From the NCBI GenBank assembly GCA_021432635.1, contig MU270017.1, positions 124,001 through 188,000 on the forward strand: DNA of 64,000 bases, in the 5' to 3' direction. The position numbers and the translations under genes are program-made. Of the stretch, positions 11,773-23,142 are shown in pieces (positions within the stretch are counted from its first letter, which is position 1; each line of letters opens with the position of its first letter). Source of the DNA: Thozetella sp. PMI_491 (taxonomy: Eukaryota > Ascomycota > Sordariomycetes > Chaetosphaeriales > Chaetosphaeriaceae). Below the pieces are notes generated by a model that worked only from the letters and a program-made list of their open reading frames with translations, did no database searches and was not told the origin of the DNA.

Positions 11773-13182
11773 GTCGTCAAGATAGAGCTACAGAGCCGAG
11801 CGTGCTCTTGGTATTAACGTCCTATAAGAGCTATCGAGAGCAGTAGAACCTAGGACTATCTCCCTTGTGGGCCCTTGAGCTGGTTTGCGCCCGTATAGGG
11901 CAAGGTAGAACAGACGCCGTATTTAGGCCAAGACTGACTGGCAAACCCAACAACGAAATGGCGACACAAAAGCGACTTCGTGGTCTGGACGGACGGAGGC
12001 GATGCCCAGCTCTTATTATGCGTATTGAGTCTGGCTCCGAGCAGACTTCGACCAACACTTGACCTTTAGCAACAGAGATGCCTTGGAGGCGCTGACGCGC
12101 CCCGCCTTCCTCCTTCCCCATCGACTGATTGCAGACCTGCAGGCGCCGACGGACCACTGGAGTGGGGTGCGACACACCATCATCGGCAGGACCAGCTTCC
12201 GCATCTGGTGTCGCTCGAACCAAAAGGCAATATGGCAAAACCTCGGAGCCAGCCCCTACCAGAGCACAGAAACAATGTGTGATCGAGATGACCCGAAGAC
12301 ACCAGAGCAGGCAGCCTCTAGTGTAGATTTGCCCCTAATCTCGTGATAAGACGGGCTGGTGGGCGAGCGCGGACCCATCATCACCAACATTGGCATCCCC
12401 ACAAACTCGATGGCAAGCCGGCCCTGCTCTGCGGCGTTTTGCGGGGCAGAAAGGGAGGGAGAGGTGAAGGGGGGAGGCGGTCAAAGATGCGGCGGGAGCC
12501 TCGGGCCGGCTGGTCACGGGGATGCATATGGTTTTGTAAGATATCTCTCTGGTTTGTTCTGGCGAGTTGTGGTGTGCCGCACATAGCAGCCTAGGCTAGC
12601 GGGTGAAAACAACCCGGTGACATGCGGTCGCCTTCGTCCATCCAGTCTGTACTCGCCATTGTCCAACCTCGCGAAGGCTCCTTTGGTGTGACCTAGCAGT
12701 CAGAAAATACGAGCTCTAGCCTTTTCTCTCAAAACGCCAGCTTGAGTGTCCTCCGTTTTGATTAAGCCACAATGCACGCAACAACTCCGATGTTTTGTGC
12801 CTTGATCTGCCTCCACCCCTTCCTCATTCTCGCCATGCACAATGTGGTTAACGCCGGAGCCAGTCCCGGCACTCAGACAATACCATCTGTAACGAACTTC
12901 TTCCCCGTCATACTAGGACGGCATTGAAGGAAAGTCGAGAAGAATGTAGAAGAGAAGAGAAGGACATATTCAACAAAGGTGTACAGGAAAGTTAGTTTGC
13001 AAAAGAACAAGGTATCACGATTTCGTACGCTCGTATAGCGGGGAGGCTGCCCTCCCGGTCAGAGGGGTTACCCGTCGTATATATGGCGGCCCGCATGGGG
13101 CCAAGGTTTTCCGGGAACAGTGGGTGGGAATTAGCAATGAAATGGAATAGGTGGCCATAGTAGGCCGGCATGTCAGGCATGC
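11773..13182. other. intergenic
   Basis: No gene seen. Open frames near 12059-12594 are short, overlap on both strands and match nothing recognisable. It should contain the GNAT promoter and the 3' region of the large gene at 13183. Confidence 0.45.
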
Positions 13183-16100
13183 TTAGATCATCCCGCCAGG
13201 CACACCAGCACCTCTGGACATGTCACTGCCCATGACCGTCCGGCTTGCCGGGGGACCCGTGACAATGTTCTCTCGGGGCCTCCCGCCCGGGCTTCGGTGC
13301 GGGTCAGTCACCTTGCGGAGACGCTTTCGGTAGTTGGCGATGTCCTCGTCTTCAGCGATGGAAAAGGTGCTGGAACGGTTCTCGTCGCCGTACTCTCCTC
13401 CGCTGAGGTTGCCGGAGCTGAACCCGGCGTGGGGGGCATGGAGAGCCGACTCGTCGTGGCCACTTCGGCTCATGAGAGTGTTGATCGTAGCCCTCGTGCG
13501 AGTCCCTTCCTGCTTGCGTCGGGGGTTAATTGGTGGCAGGGGCGGTGCCATACGGCTCTGGTTGCTGCTATTGGAGCGGGATCGCGAGCGGCTCTGCGGC
13601 TCCTCGAGACCGTTGTTGTCAGGGTTAGCCTTGGCCTCGGGCAGAGTAACCGTGGGGATGCGGCTGGTAGACATGACAAAGGTCGGCTCCGATATGTCCT
13701 TCTTGTTAACGACCCGCTTCATCGATTCGTCGAGCGAGCTCTTGGTCGGGTTGAACGCAGGCGACTGGGGGGCTGACGGCCGGCCCATCGACGTGGGGCT
13801 CGTGGCGCCCGAGTTACCGCCCATGGCGAACGGGGACGTAGGCAAGCCGAGAGATCCGTTGACAGGCGAGATCGGCGAGGGCTGGCCAGAGGACGGGTCA
13901 AAACCCGCCCGCCCGTGCGGAACGCCGACAGTCAGGTTCTTGGCACCATCTGGGTGCGGTGAGGGGAGGGGCGACGGCCCAGCAGAAGGGTAACCCTGGG
14001 GGGGCATAATCGGAGAGCGCCGGATGTCGGTCCCGGGGAGGCCAGGCGATCGGATCATAGGTCGTGGCGCCGGTCCAGTTGGGCCGAGCTGACCTGGGTG
14101 CTGGTCATATGCTGACGAGTTGTTCCGCATGCGGGGGGCCCGGCTGTTCGATCGGGATCGCGGACCGCTGGTATCAGAGCCGCTGCGCGAGCGCTCCCCA
14201 GATGGTCTGCCATACCTCGTCTCGTCGCTCGGGATTCGCTGTGACACGACCGGGGGGGGTCGCCTCTCCCGGCTCGGGGTCCTTTGTCCAGCTGGGCGTT
14301 CCTTCCGTGGGGTGCTGTGAACTTCGTCCTCAGGTGCGCCAGAGCCGTTGGTCATGTGGGCAGCTTGGTGCCTCGCCAGTGTCTCCAATTCTTTCCGCCT
14401 CTGCAGCTCTCGGCGGGCCTGTCGGAAGGCACGAAGGCCAGGGTGCATGTTCTCTTCCTCCCGGTCATTGATGGATTTCGTGTCCGCCTCGGGTTCGGCC
14501 TCCTCCTTCACAAGCGGGGCCGGCTCGTAGGGAATAGGTTCCTCCTCCCAGATCGGAAAACGCTCCTCTTCCTGAATCGGGCGGCCAATGTCCTTCTCGT
14601 CAAAGCTCTGCTTTTGTGGGAGCGGGGAGGTGCTCATCGTCGCAGAGCCAAGTCCGAGCATCTTCATAGCCTTCGACTGCGATCCCACAATGCTCCGGGA
14701 TCGGTCGATCAGGGAGCCCCGGCTCGACTTCGGCTTGAGAATGCTGATTCCCAGCGAATTCGACGGGGGTGGCGGCGGCAGAGCCTCCATCGGGGGCGTT
14801 GGCGATCCAGCTCGGCTACTGTCTGACTCGACATACGACGTCAGCTTCTCGCGCACACGTCTCCGGGCATCTGCAAGCTGCGTCGCAAACTCGTCGGCTT
14901 CGCCATCCGAGATATCGCTAGACCGGTTCAGTAGACGTGAGTCGGGGCTCTGATCACTCTCCTCGGCGAGCGTCTTCAGGTTCTCCAAGCTAGGTTCAAC
15001 TCCATAGTATGAGCGCGCCCAGTCTCGCTCCTCTGTGGTCCAGGGGTTTGCCTTGGAGGCTAAATCGTCGGCGAGGTTCGGGTCAAACGAAGAGCCGTTC
15101 GGAAGATGAGATTCTCTGCCATACTGGGAATCCATGGTGGCACTCGGTAGGCCGTAGATGGAGGACGTGTTGCTCTCAGATCGGAGATGCTGACGAACCA
15201 TACCACTCAGGCCAGCGCCCAAGTTCGATGTCGACCCCGGACCGGCGGACGGGCCGAGAGTAGGGGAATCCGCGGGCGAGATTTCCTGGGACGTCTCTGC
15301 TTGAAGATCAACCATCGAGGCTGGCTCGGCCCTCGATCGCAAGCTGGTCGCCGAGGGGCTGGACGTGGCCAGTTGGCGCAAGGCAGGGTGGTCTTCGTCC
15401 GACGGGCGTTCGAAGTTGGCTCCAGAAGGGATCGCCGGCCGGAGACCATTGCTCATGGTCGATGGGGGCAATTCGTCGATGTCATCCAGGAAGCTGGTTC
15501 CCAAAGGCTCTTCCTGGACTGGTGGCTGTGTCTTTACAGAGTCCGTCTTCGCCTCAAAAGGTTGGCGGCGAACAGAAGACGAGGAGCGGGAGCGGTCTGT
15601 TGCGAACGAGGCATTGGACTCGGTTCGGAACCTCTGGGTTGGGGTCTCGCGGCCTCTCTGAAGTTGCAGTTGCCGTTGGGCGTACTTGGACTCATCGTAG
15701 GGTTGCAAGGGCTTCTGGAAGACTCCCATGGCCGTAGCCTTGCCCCGATCGCCAGGCTGGATAGAAGCGGCAAGAAGCGGGTGCTCGCCTGCCTCGCTGA
15801 TAGGAGGGCTGAGAGGTGGCGAGCCACCGAAAGTGGATTTCGAGTCGGGCTGGCTAGGGACCCTGATACCGAGGTCCATGGTCCCCATGGAGGACCCTGA
15901 GGCGGGCGGGCTGATGGATCTCAGGTTTGGCGCACTGGCCTTGGAGAGCACCAATCTCCGCTCGCCAAACCGGTCATTGAAGCCAGACGCAGTCGGCGAC
16001 GGAGAGTTGGCGCCCAGATCCGGCGTGCGGCTGCCCAGATTTCTCTGCCGTGTGAGGGTATCGATGCGCGAGAGAGCAGACGTCTGCTGATCCTGCATGT

Positions 16101-16944
16101 CCTGTGTGAGGCCCTGTTCATACAGGCGCCTCGTCCGGGTCACGCTCCTCTCCAGGACTGGGGTCGAGGCAGCGGAGGTAGGGGCGGTTGAGACTGACTG
16201 CCAGTCTTTAATCGAAGGGGTCGGCTGCGACGTTACGGACGTCGCCGCTGTCGAGTTGCGGGCCATAGCCGAGGCAGAAGAGGTAGTTGAAGAGGTTTCA
16301 CGGCGTCGATTGTACCCCAAGGGCGGCGATTCGGATCGTCTAGGCTCAGCCTCTGCTTCGTCTGCCGTGAACTCTTCTAAGGTTCGCCCCTCCCTCTCAG
16401 CTTGCCTCCACCGCTGGAAGGAGGAATTGGCCACGTCGTCGTCGTAAAGCGCCCTGCCGCCCATGCCTCCGCCGGGGGCGATCTTGTAAATCTTCTGCCG
16501 TCCGCCAAACAAGTTATTGCCTTCGTTTGGCCTGGCACGGTCCATGATGCTACCGCCCTTGGTCGAGTCTGAGTCCGACGCGAACGAGTCCATCCGCGTG
16601 AAAGACGGAGGTGCTTTGATCGACTCGACTTCGGCAATGTCATGGAGGCCACCGCTGAATCCATAATCCATCATCCGAGACTGGCGCTTGGGAAACAGGA
16701 CACTGTCGTCGCTAGCCTTTCCAATCTTCGTGTTTGGATCGTCCTGTTCCCTCAGCATGGAGAAGCGGGCAGAGAGGTTGGTCATCAGCAGACTCGTTCG
16801 GAAGTCGTCCTCGGACGGCAGTGCCGTGTCGAGATTGATCTCCAGCTTAGGCTCCTCCGCCGACTTCTTGTTCCTTCGGAAGAACCCGGACGATGAGTCG
16901 TCGCCATCGTCCTTGCCCTTCTTCTTGTTCCTGAACCGGTTCAT
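13183..16944 (-). CDS. large disordered fungal protein, function unknown
   Basis: One uninterrupted frame of 1253 aa from the ATG at 16944. The frame stays open a few codons further upstream, but without an ATG. The protein is almost wholly low-complexity (Ser, Pro, Arg, Gly, Glu), with islands that look ordered. These are a basic N-terminus (NRFRNKKKGKDD, FFRRNKKS) followed by a hydrophobic/acidic block with LSARFSMLREQDDP around residues 35-90; a WTTEERDWARSYYG segment near residue 650; a coiled-coil-like ADARRRVREKL; and a highly charged helix, RAFRQARRELQRRKELETL. No catalytic domain is recognisable. I believe proteins with this N-terminal block are widespread in Pezizomycotina but uncharacterised (from memory, unverified). 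A cytoskeletal or polarity scaffold would fit the composition; that is only a guess. Confidence 0.8.
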   Translation of the reverse strand: MNRFRNKKKGKDDGDDSSSGFFRRNKKSAEEPKLEINLDTALPSEDDFRTSLLMTNLSARFSMLREQDDPNTKIGKASDDSVLFPKRQSRMMDYGFSGGLHDIAEVESIKAPPSFTRMDSFASDSDSTKGGSIMDRARPNEGNNLFGGRQKIYKIAPGGGMGGRALYDDDVANSSFQRWRQAEREGRTLEEFTADEAEAEPRRSESPPLGYNRRRETSSTTSSASAMARNSTAATSVTSQPTPSIKDWQSVSTAPTSAASTPVLERSVTRTRRLYEQGLTQDMQDQQTSALSRIDTLTRQRNLGSRTPDLGANSPSPTASGFNDRFGERRLVLSKASAPNLRSISPPASGSSMGTMDLGIRVPSQPDSKSTFGGSPPLSPPISEAGEHPLLAASIQPGDRGKATAMGVFQKPLQPYDESKYAQRQLQLQRGRETPTQRFRTESNASFATDRSRSSSSVRRQPFEAKTDSVKTQPPVQEEPLGTSFLDDIDELPPSTMSNGLRPAIPSGANFERPSDEDHPALRQLATSSPSATSLRSRAEPASMVDLQAETSQEISPADSPTLGPSAGPGSTSNLGAGLSGMVRQHLRSESNTSSIYGLPSATMDSQYGRESHLPNGSSFDPNLADDLASKANPWTTEERDWARSYYGVEPSLENLKTLAEESDQSPDSRLLNRSSDISDGEADEFATQLADARRRVREKLTSYVESDSSRAGSPTPPMEALPPPPPSNSLGISILKPKSSRGSLIDRSRSIVGSQSKAMKMLGLGSATMSTSPLPQKQSFDEKDIGRPIQEEERFPIWEEEPIPYEPAPLVKEEAEPEADTKSINDREEENMHPGLRAFRQARRELQRRKELETLARHQAAHMTNGSGAPEDEVHSTPRKERPAGQRTPSRERRPPPVVSQRIPSDETRYGRPSGERSRSGSDTSGPRSRSNSRAPRMRNNSSAYDQHPGQLGPTGPAPRPMIRSPGLPGTDIRRSPIMPPQGYPSAGPSPLPSPHPDGAKNLTVGVPHGRAGFDPSSGQPSPISPVNGSLGLPTSPFAMGGNSGATSPTSMGRPSAPQSPAFNPTKSSLDESMKRVVNKKDISEPTFVMSTSRIPTVTLPEAKANPDNNGLEEPQSRSRSRSNSSNQSRMAPPLPPINPRRKQEGTRTRATINTLMSRSGHDESALHAPHAGFSSGNLSGGEYGDENRSSTFSIAEDEDIANYRKRLRKVTDPHRSPGGRPRENIVTGPPASRTVMGSDMSRGAGVPGGMI

Positions 16945-19900
16945 CGTGACTTGCAAGCTAAATCCTCCTCGAGAGCGCGCGAATGAGCAATCGCCGAAGG
17001 CTGATCAAATTCCCATCGAGTGCAGGACGGCGGGGCAGTAGTGAGCGGGTGCCGCCCAGTTGTCCGTGGAGGCTACGGCAAAAAGGAACGGATAAGCTTG
17101 TGAAAGCCCCGATAGGGGAGTGGATATCGCGAGGCTAAGACGACAATCCCCAAGGTTAGCCTATCTTTCCAACCAAACAAGATGGAGGATGAGCAAGAGC
17201 AGCACGGTCTCGTGTGCATACAAGAGATCGTCAGTGTTGAGCGAGGGGGGAGGGGCATCCAGAAAAGTCTCCAGTGGCTTCAGACACAAGCAAGCATCGT
17301 CGACGAGCCAAATTTAACTCGTGCCCCTGACGTGCAAGGATCTGCCGTGTGGCGGTGGAAAACCCGGAGAAGATGGGATGTTTGGGGGCGCGGAAACGGG
17401 ATGGTGGGTGGGTGAAGGCACATACCCAGGGGTCTGAGAAGGTAGATGCGTTTCAAAAGTGAATGGCGCCTGGGTTCGTTGGACGAAGCATAAAGTTTCA
17501 CTCCCGGGGGCCAATGACAGGGCAATGGAAGCCAAGTATCAGCGGGGATAACACCAAAAGTTCTGGGTTAGTGCTCAAATGGCGGTGCCGTCGGCGAGCA
17601 AGGTCCGAGTGAAGAGCGGAAGAAGAGAGAGTTCGATGGCCGAGGTGGTCGCGATGTTCTCTGGAGTTGCACGGCGCAACCACGCTTGCTGCCGAACAGA
17701 CGGAAGACTGCGACCTGGTATGCCGTGGGTGCAAAAGAGGGTCTGGCAGATGATGTTTGTCGAGTACTGGAATGGGCGGGCGGTGACTTTAGTGCTGCGT
17801 GCCTGGTGCACTGGAATTATCAATAAAGGAGAGTGTCTTGGTCGGAATATTGATAGCCGGGGCGATCTCGCGGAGATGAAGGTTTTTTTTCGCTTGGTGC
17901 CCTTGCCGCTGTGGCATAAGGGTGAATGAAGGAGCCCTGGTCGGGTTTGTGTGCAAAGGAGCGTAAGAATCGAAGGTTGAAGAAAGGGCGGACGCGACGA
18001 GAAGGGCACGCTCAAGGTTGCAGTGCTGCTGGTCGGTGGGAAGCAGAAAGAAGAAGCCCTGACGGAAGGGACGACGAGACTTTGGGCTCTTTTGCTAGTT
18101 AGTCTGGCTCGGCCTAGGCCAAGGATGGGGGGAGGGGGGGAAGGGGGGGCAAACGAAAGAGAGCCGCCAGGGGATTGCCAATGCAAACCCCCCAAAATGG
18201 GCGACCCGTGCAAGTAGCCAGGGGAGGGGTGTGTAATTAGACTTGGCTGCGGGAACTCTTGTTCCCCGTCGCTCGTGCCTCTAATTGGCTGTGCATGGTC
18301 CACTTCGCGGCCAAAGGCAGGAGGGATCCTGGTCAGGAGGGCCCGTGTGCTACCGTGATGGAGGAAATGAGCCGTCAAATCATTGGAGACTTTTTATGGT
18401 GCAGGGGCAACATCAAGCGATTCGAGGCGTGTGCGCAAACTACGAAAAAGAAAGTCGGCGTCGGAGAGAAGGGGCATATGCACGGGGGCGTTCTGAAGCC
18501 GCGCGGGCCGGCTACATCGCGGGGGACGGCCCTCGTGGTGTCATAGGCAGGAGCGAATCGCGCTCGAATTTGACTAACAAACCTCCAGATTGGGTCACTC
18601 TCTGCTCTACTACTGCGATAGGCGACGGTCCTTCTCGGCCGATTGTCGCATATGGTCTCGGGGCGACAACCACGACAAGAGAAACAGCAGATGGGCTGCC
18701 ATCAATCTGCTCAGGCGAAGCGATGGGCTGCCTGCTGGACTCTGCCATCGCCAAGCCTGCATCAACTGATGCGCCCAGAAAGCGCCGATGCGAGGCCGCA
18801 TCGCACAGGCGCGCGACGGCCTTCTCTTACAGCCTTCCGTATGGCATCCAGGCCTAAGCGGCCCGCTACCTACTTTTAGCAGCAGGATAAGACGCAGGTG
18901 TCGTGGGTAGAGGCGGGCCTCTTTGCGCCCTCTACTAGTCGTTTTGCCATCGCAGAATCGAATCGATCCCGCAGGACCGGATTAGTAACTGCAGTTCGGC
19001 ATGCGAGGCGCAAGAGTGCAGCGGCAACGGCACAGGCTCAGGTGGGAACTGTTCCTGATGTGCGATAGGAGGGTTGATAAGCAGGGTTTGAGACAGCGGC
19101 GCACGCCGTGCACCTGCAGAGCTCCTCAAGCCTTAGGATCCTCTCGAAATTCTCTCGACCCCCTCGGACCCCCCCGGACCCCCCCCCCTTTCTTCTAGTC
19201 CCCCAACTCCTTCCAAAACCTGCTCCCTACTCTGTAGTTAGCCCAAGCAGCAGATCGTAGGCCATAGTTCCAAGGACTTATTTACAGCGCGGCTGCTTAC
19301 ATTTTCCCCGAGGGTCTTCTGTCCCAATCTTAAGCCACCACTTTCGTTGGGGGAAATTGTGGCCGCGAATGCACCACTGGCGCCGGGCCATCTCGCTGAA
19401 GAGACTTGCCTACGCCGCAGCATGGTTCACCCAGATCAGGTGGTTACAGGCGGGCATCTAGTCCTAGAAATTTTATATAGTTTGGTGCAAACATGCCAAG
19501 AAAGTTTGCCCATGAACACGGCGCTTCAGCTCCATGTGCAGTCCGGCAAGGTCGGATTGCCTGCATGGGGCGGACAAAGACCAAGCACTGGTCTCGACGT
19601 AGACGTTGCGCTGCAGGATACCTAACTAGCATGCTATTGTACCCCTTTTCAATCCCTTATGGACCGATCGGAGCATCGTGCAGCCTTGAAAGACCTTATC
19701 TGAGGGCTTAATACAGTGCTACAGTACACCTGAGAGCCACGCATGCTCCCTCCCCCAAGGTTGCAGGCTCTAGCTAGTGCAGCAACGTCGGCCCATAGTT
19801 CAATGTCACACTATCGACCAAGGATGGTCCCAGACTTGCGTTTTCATCCGTGCTTTTTCTTCCTCCAGTCGCACGTACCCGTGAAAACGCCGCTGATGGT

Positions 19901-22900
19901 GGCGGATCGAAACCCCTTGCAGCGTGCGGAGGCGGCGTCCCAATCATCGAGCACGAGGCAAAGACGAGCAGGACAGCCCCCGCCTGTCTGCGCGAGCAAA
20001 CAGAGCCACTCAGCGTGGCTTCCCCCCAGGAACGCGATCTGGTTGGCCTCCCAGAACAACCTGTAGACTAACCGCAATCCTCTGAGCCGGATGCTCTCCG
20101 GCACAATGTGGGGAGCGCAACCGCCTTCCACGACGGGGAGCGCATCAGGATTGGCGGAAAGCCGCAGGCGAGCATAGGGTCCCCCCGTTGGCCGAGAAGT
20201 GGCACGCGACTGGACACTTCGCAATGCGCACCTCTGCAATTCGCAACAGGCCATGCTGGAGCAAGGTGACGGGCAAGCAACGAGGTCAGGACGTCAGGAT
20301 GGATGCGATGCTTCCGAGCGCGGGACACGGAGATCGAGCCGGCTGCTCTCGATGCCGGCATTGCGGGTAGGACGAGGCAGTCTGGGACCAAGACATGCTG
20401 AGGACGACAGGGAGCGTGGCCCCTATTCCCAGTCGACTTGTTCTCATGTTCAGGGGTGGGAGCGCCGCCGGAAAGGATAGGCCAGCCCGAGAAGTCTTCC
20501 CTGCCTGTCGCCGCCCTATGTCGTAGCTGCGCTACGCAAGGATGGCCCATGAACGACAACGACGACCCATGGGATGGGTGGAGGGATCTCTCAAATCACT
20601 GATGCTTCTCTGCCTTCCACCCATTTCCCCCCACCTTCATTCAAATCGGCCCCACCCGCTAAGCTTAGCGACGCTATCGCCACCCCTCCACACTCAGGCA
20701 CACATTCAGGGGCCAAGCGCCGGGAGCCGGGCCCACTATAACGGATCGGTCATTGCATCCGCGATCCAATAGAACGGCTGTTCCTGACGCTTAGCTATTT
20801 CGGGTCTAGCATGACCCGGATTCAGGAACAAGCGGGTGGTCAGCTATCCCTAGTTCCGTAGAGCTTTTCGTGGAGGGGGGGAAGTATCCCGACCATGCAA
20901 CGCCGGTAGATTGGAAAATCTTTGCAGAGGGATCGCCCGCGATGCTTAGCCCTCAAATAACTGCATCAGATCAGACTGAGGCCGCAGAACGGGGAGGACA
21001 AGCAGCAGTCTGAGTAAGCTTGGCATACAGGCAGGCCGTCGAGGCGGCCGAGGGCTGTGAGATTCGACGAGGCAGCAATGTTGTGGTCATGAGATGAGAT
21101 TCGAGGTATGTAGGTAGGGCCCGTTGCCACCCACGCCAGTGCCGCAATCCGTTTGTCACGAGGCGAGCCCGGCCGCCTAACGGATCTCGGCCGCTGCCAT
21201 TAGAGGTACCGCTAGAGGGCGACAAAAAGCAAACGTCGACACTAATCCGAAACATTGGCTTTCAAGGGAGTCCCTGAATCATATATCATATTGCGCAGAA
21301 TAAACAAAAAAAAAACGCCCTATCGAAGCACTAAAGTCCACCAATGCAGGCGAGGCAATCGGGACAGGCAAGGCACCCTGAGGCACCTTGTCGTCGGTCG
21401 CACCACAGTCAGCCCTTCCGCAAGCTAGCCAGCTGATCGGCACCACCAAATCCTACTTCAGCTACTCAGACCCAACAAACAGAAGGCCAGAACCTCTCGA
21501 TCCTCTTAGGACGACCCTTTCCTCAGCTTCTGGCCGATCTTTCCCAGCACCGGAGCCAGAGGCCCGAGGCGGATCCACCCAAGCACAGGGGGCTCTCCAG
21601 GGCTATTCTGTAGTCGAGCCAGAGGTTCATTAAAAAAAAAAAAAACTATGGACCAAACCGGCCGTCATTCTAGGCATTCCTCGGTCAATGCTGACCGGCA
21701 AGCCCGTAGCGCTGTGAGGGCGCAACGGCCGCGTCTCTCAGCCACGCGATCGGGTTCTCTTGTTACCGAGGTGAGTTGGTTCATCAGTTAGCAGGACAAC
21801 CAGGCCGGTATAAGCACTGTCTCAGAGGTCTCGGCCGCCCGTCAACCACGCAGCGATGATAGGGCCCCCTTGCTTCCGCCTGCCTGTCAACTGTCTGCCA
21901 GCCCTTGCCCGACTGGAAGCCCCCGTCACGTCACTCGACCCCCAAACCTTGCCACCATGGGGAGGGGGCTCTTATCGCCGGTGGCTTGGCCCGGCCGAGA
22001 GTAGATGTTCCTGTTCAATTTCCGGCCGTCGTCGTCTGTGCATTTTCTTCCCAAGTGCGCAACCTCACCCGTCGCCTTCCATAGAGGCAATCGCACGCAT
22101 CCCAGTTAGTGGGGAGAAGGCTCCGTTGCAGACCGAGTCCGCAATACTCTTTCCGAGACGGTGTGCTGCCGGACAGTCGCAACTAGAGAGCAGCGGCACC
22201 ACGCCGGATATTGCAGTGCACGCCGCGTCCCACGGCGCTGTGCCTCCAGACCCATGGCGCTGTTGGTCAGACCGAAGTCCTATTGACCCGACTTCAGGGC
22301 TCTCTTGCCCGCGCGACGGCGTCGAAGCTACGCGTTCGGCCGTTCATCGTGACACTGCAGCGCAGCCCACGGACCTTAGGTCCCATTCCTCAGTGGCGCG
22401 GGGCAGTCGTTCGCGCGGGGGCGTGCAGCGCAATTTCCCCCGCTACGTAGCGCGACGTCGCATCAGCAAACAACGCGTCGGATCCGCGTTTGCGGGGTAG
22501 CAAAAGCCACGAGGTCCTTGGGATGATCATAGACACGGCGGGTATGGTTCAGATTCCGGGTTTGTTCAGCTTGTGGGCGGTCGCATCGAGCTTCCCATGC
22601 ATGCGACTGCAGCCCGGCGCGGGGTCTCATCGCTAAGTGCTTTGGGGAGCACGTCCCATGGTCTTTCAACCACGCCAAGGCCTAGTGCCTGGCTTGCCTG
22701 GCTTTCATAGTTCAACACCAAGGGCGAGATTCGGACGCGATGCCGCGTCCATGGCCGCAAAAGGAAGCTACCAACGGCGTGCTACGACAAAACATGGCAA
22801 GATATTGGCTGATGCCAGACTGAAAAGGCTAGGTTCCACGCCGGCTTCTGTACCTAGATCAGCCATGTGACGACCCATGCATTACATTAATACTTCGAGC

Positions 22901-23114
22901 TACAGGACTACATACCTGTCTTATATTCCAGTATTTCTTGGCACTCCCTCCTAGCCTAGATCCGTTGGCTGAGGTGCACTGCAAAGGGTGGTCTAGCGAG
23001 AGTCCAGCGCAATCTTCATGCCTCGTGTGACCAACTATCTGGAGCTATATGGCTCGAGACCGCACCAGTCGATAGTCTACCGGCTACAGACAGTCTCGAA
23101 GTCTGAGCTTCTGC

Positions 23115-23142
23115 GACAAATGACAAATGACAAATGACAAAC
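23115..23142. repeat. 7-bp tandem repeat (GACAAAT)
   Basis: Three perfect GACAAAT copies and a fourth with one change, in the AT-richer part of the gene-poor stretch. Confidence 0.8.

Noticed and set aside
17575..18378. 267-codon minus-strand open frame
   Set aside because: Its translation is Ser/Pro/His/Arg-rich without domains and lies in the leader/promoter region of the large minus-strand gene; open frames of this length are common by chance in GC-rich DNA.
20068..20559. 163-codon minus-strand open frame
   Set aside because: Overlaps equally open frames on the plus strand, and neither looks like a protein family.
21856..22500. 214-codon plus-strand open frame in the gene-poor stretch
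   Set aside because: Arg/Ser/Pro-rich, no family resemblance and no exon chain around it.
23115..23142. GACAAAT repeats as part of a CRISPR-like or telomeric array
   Set aside because: Only four 7-bp units without spacers; a simple microsatellite explains them.
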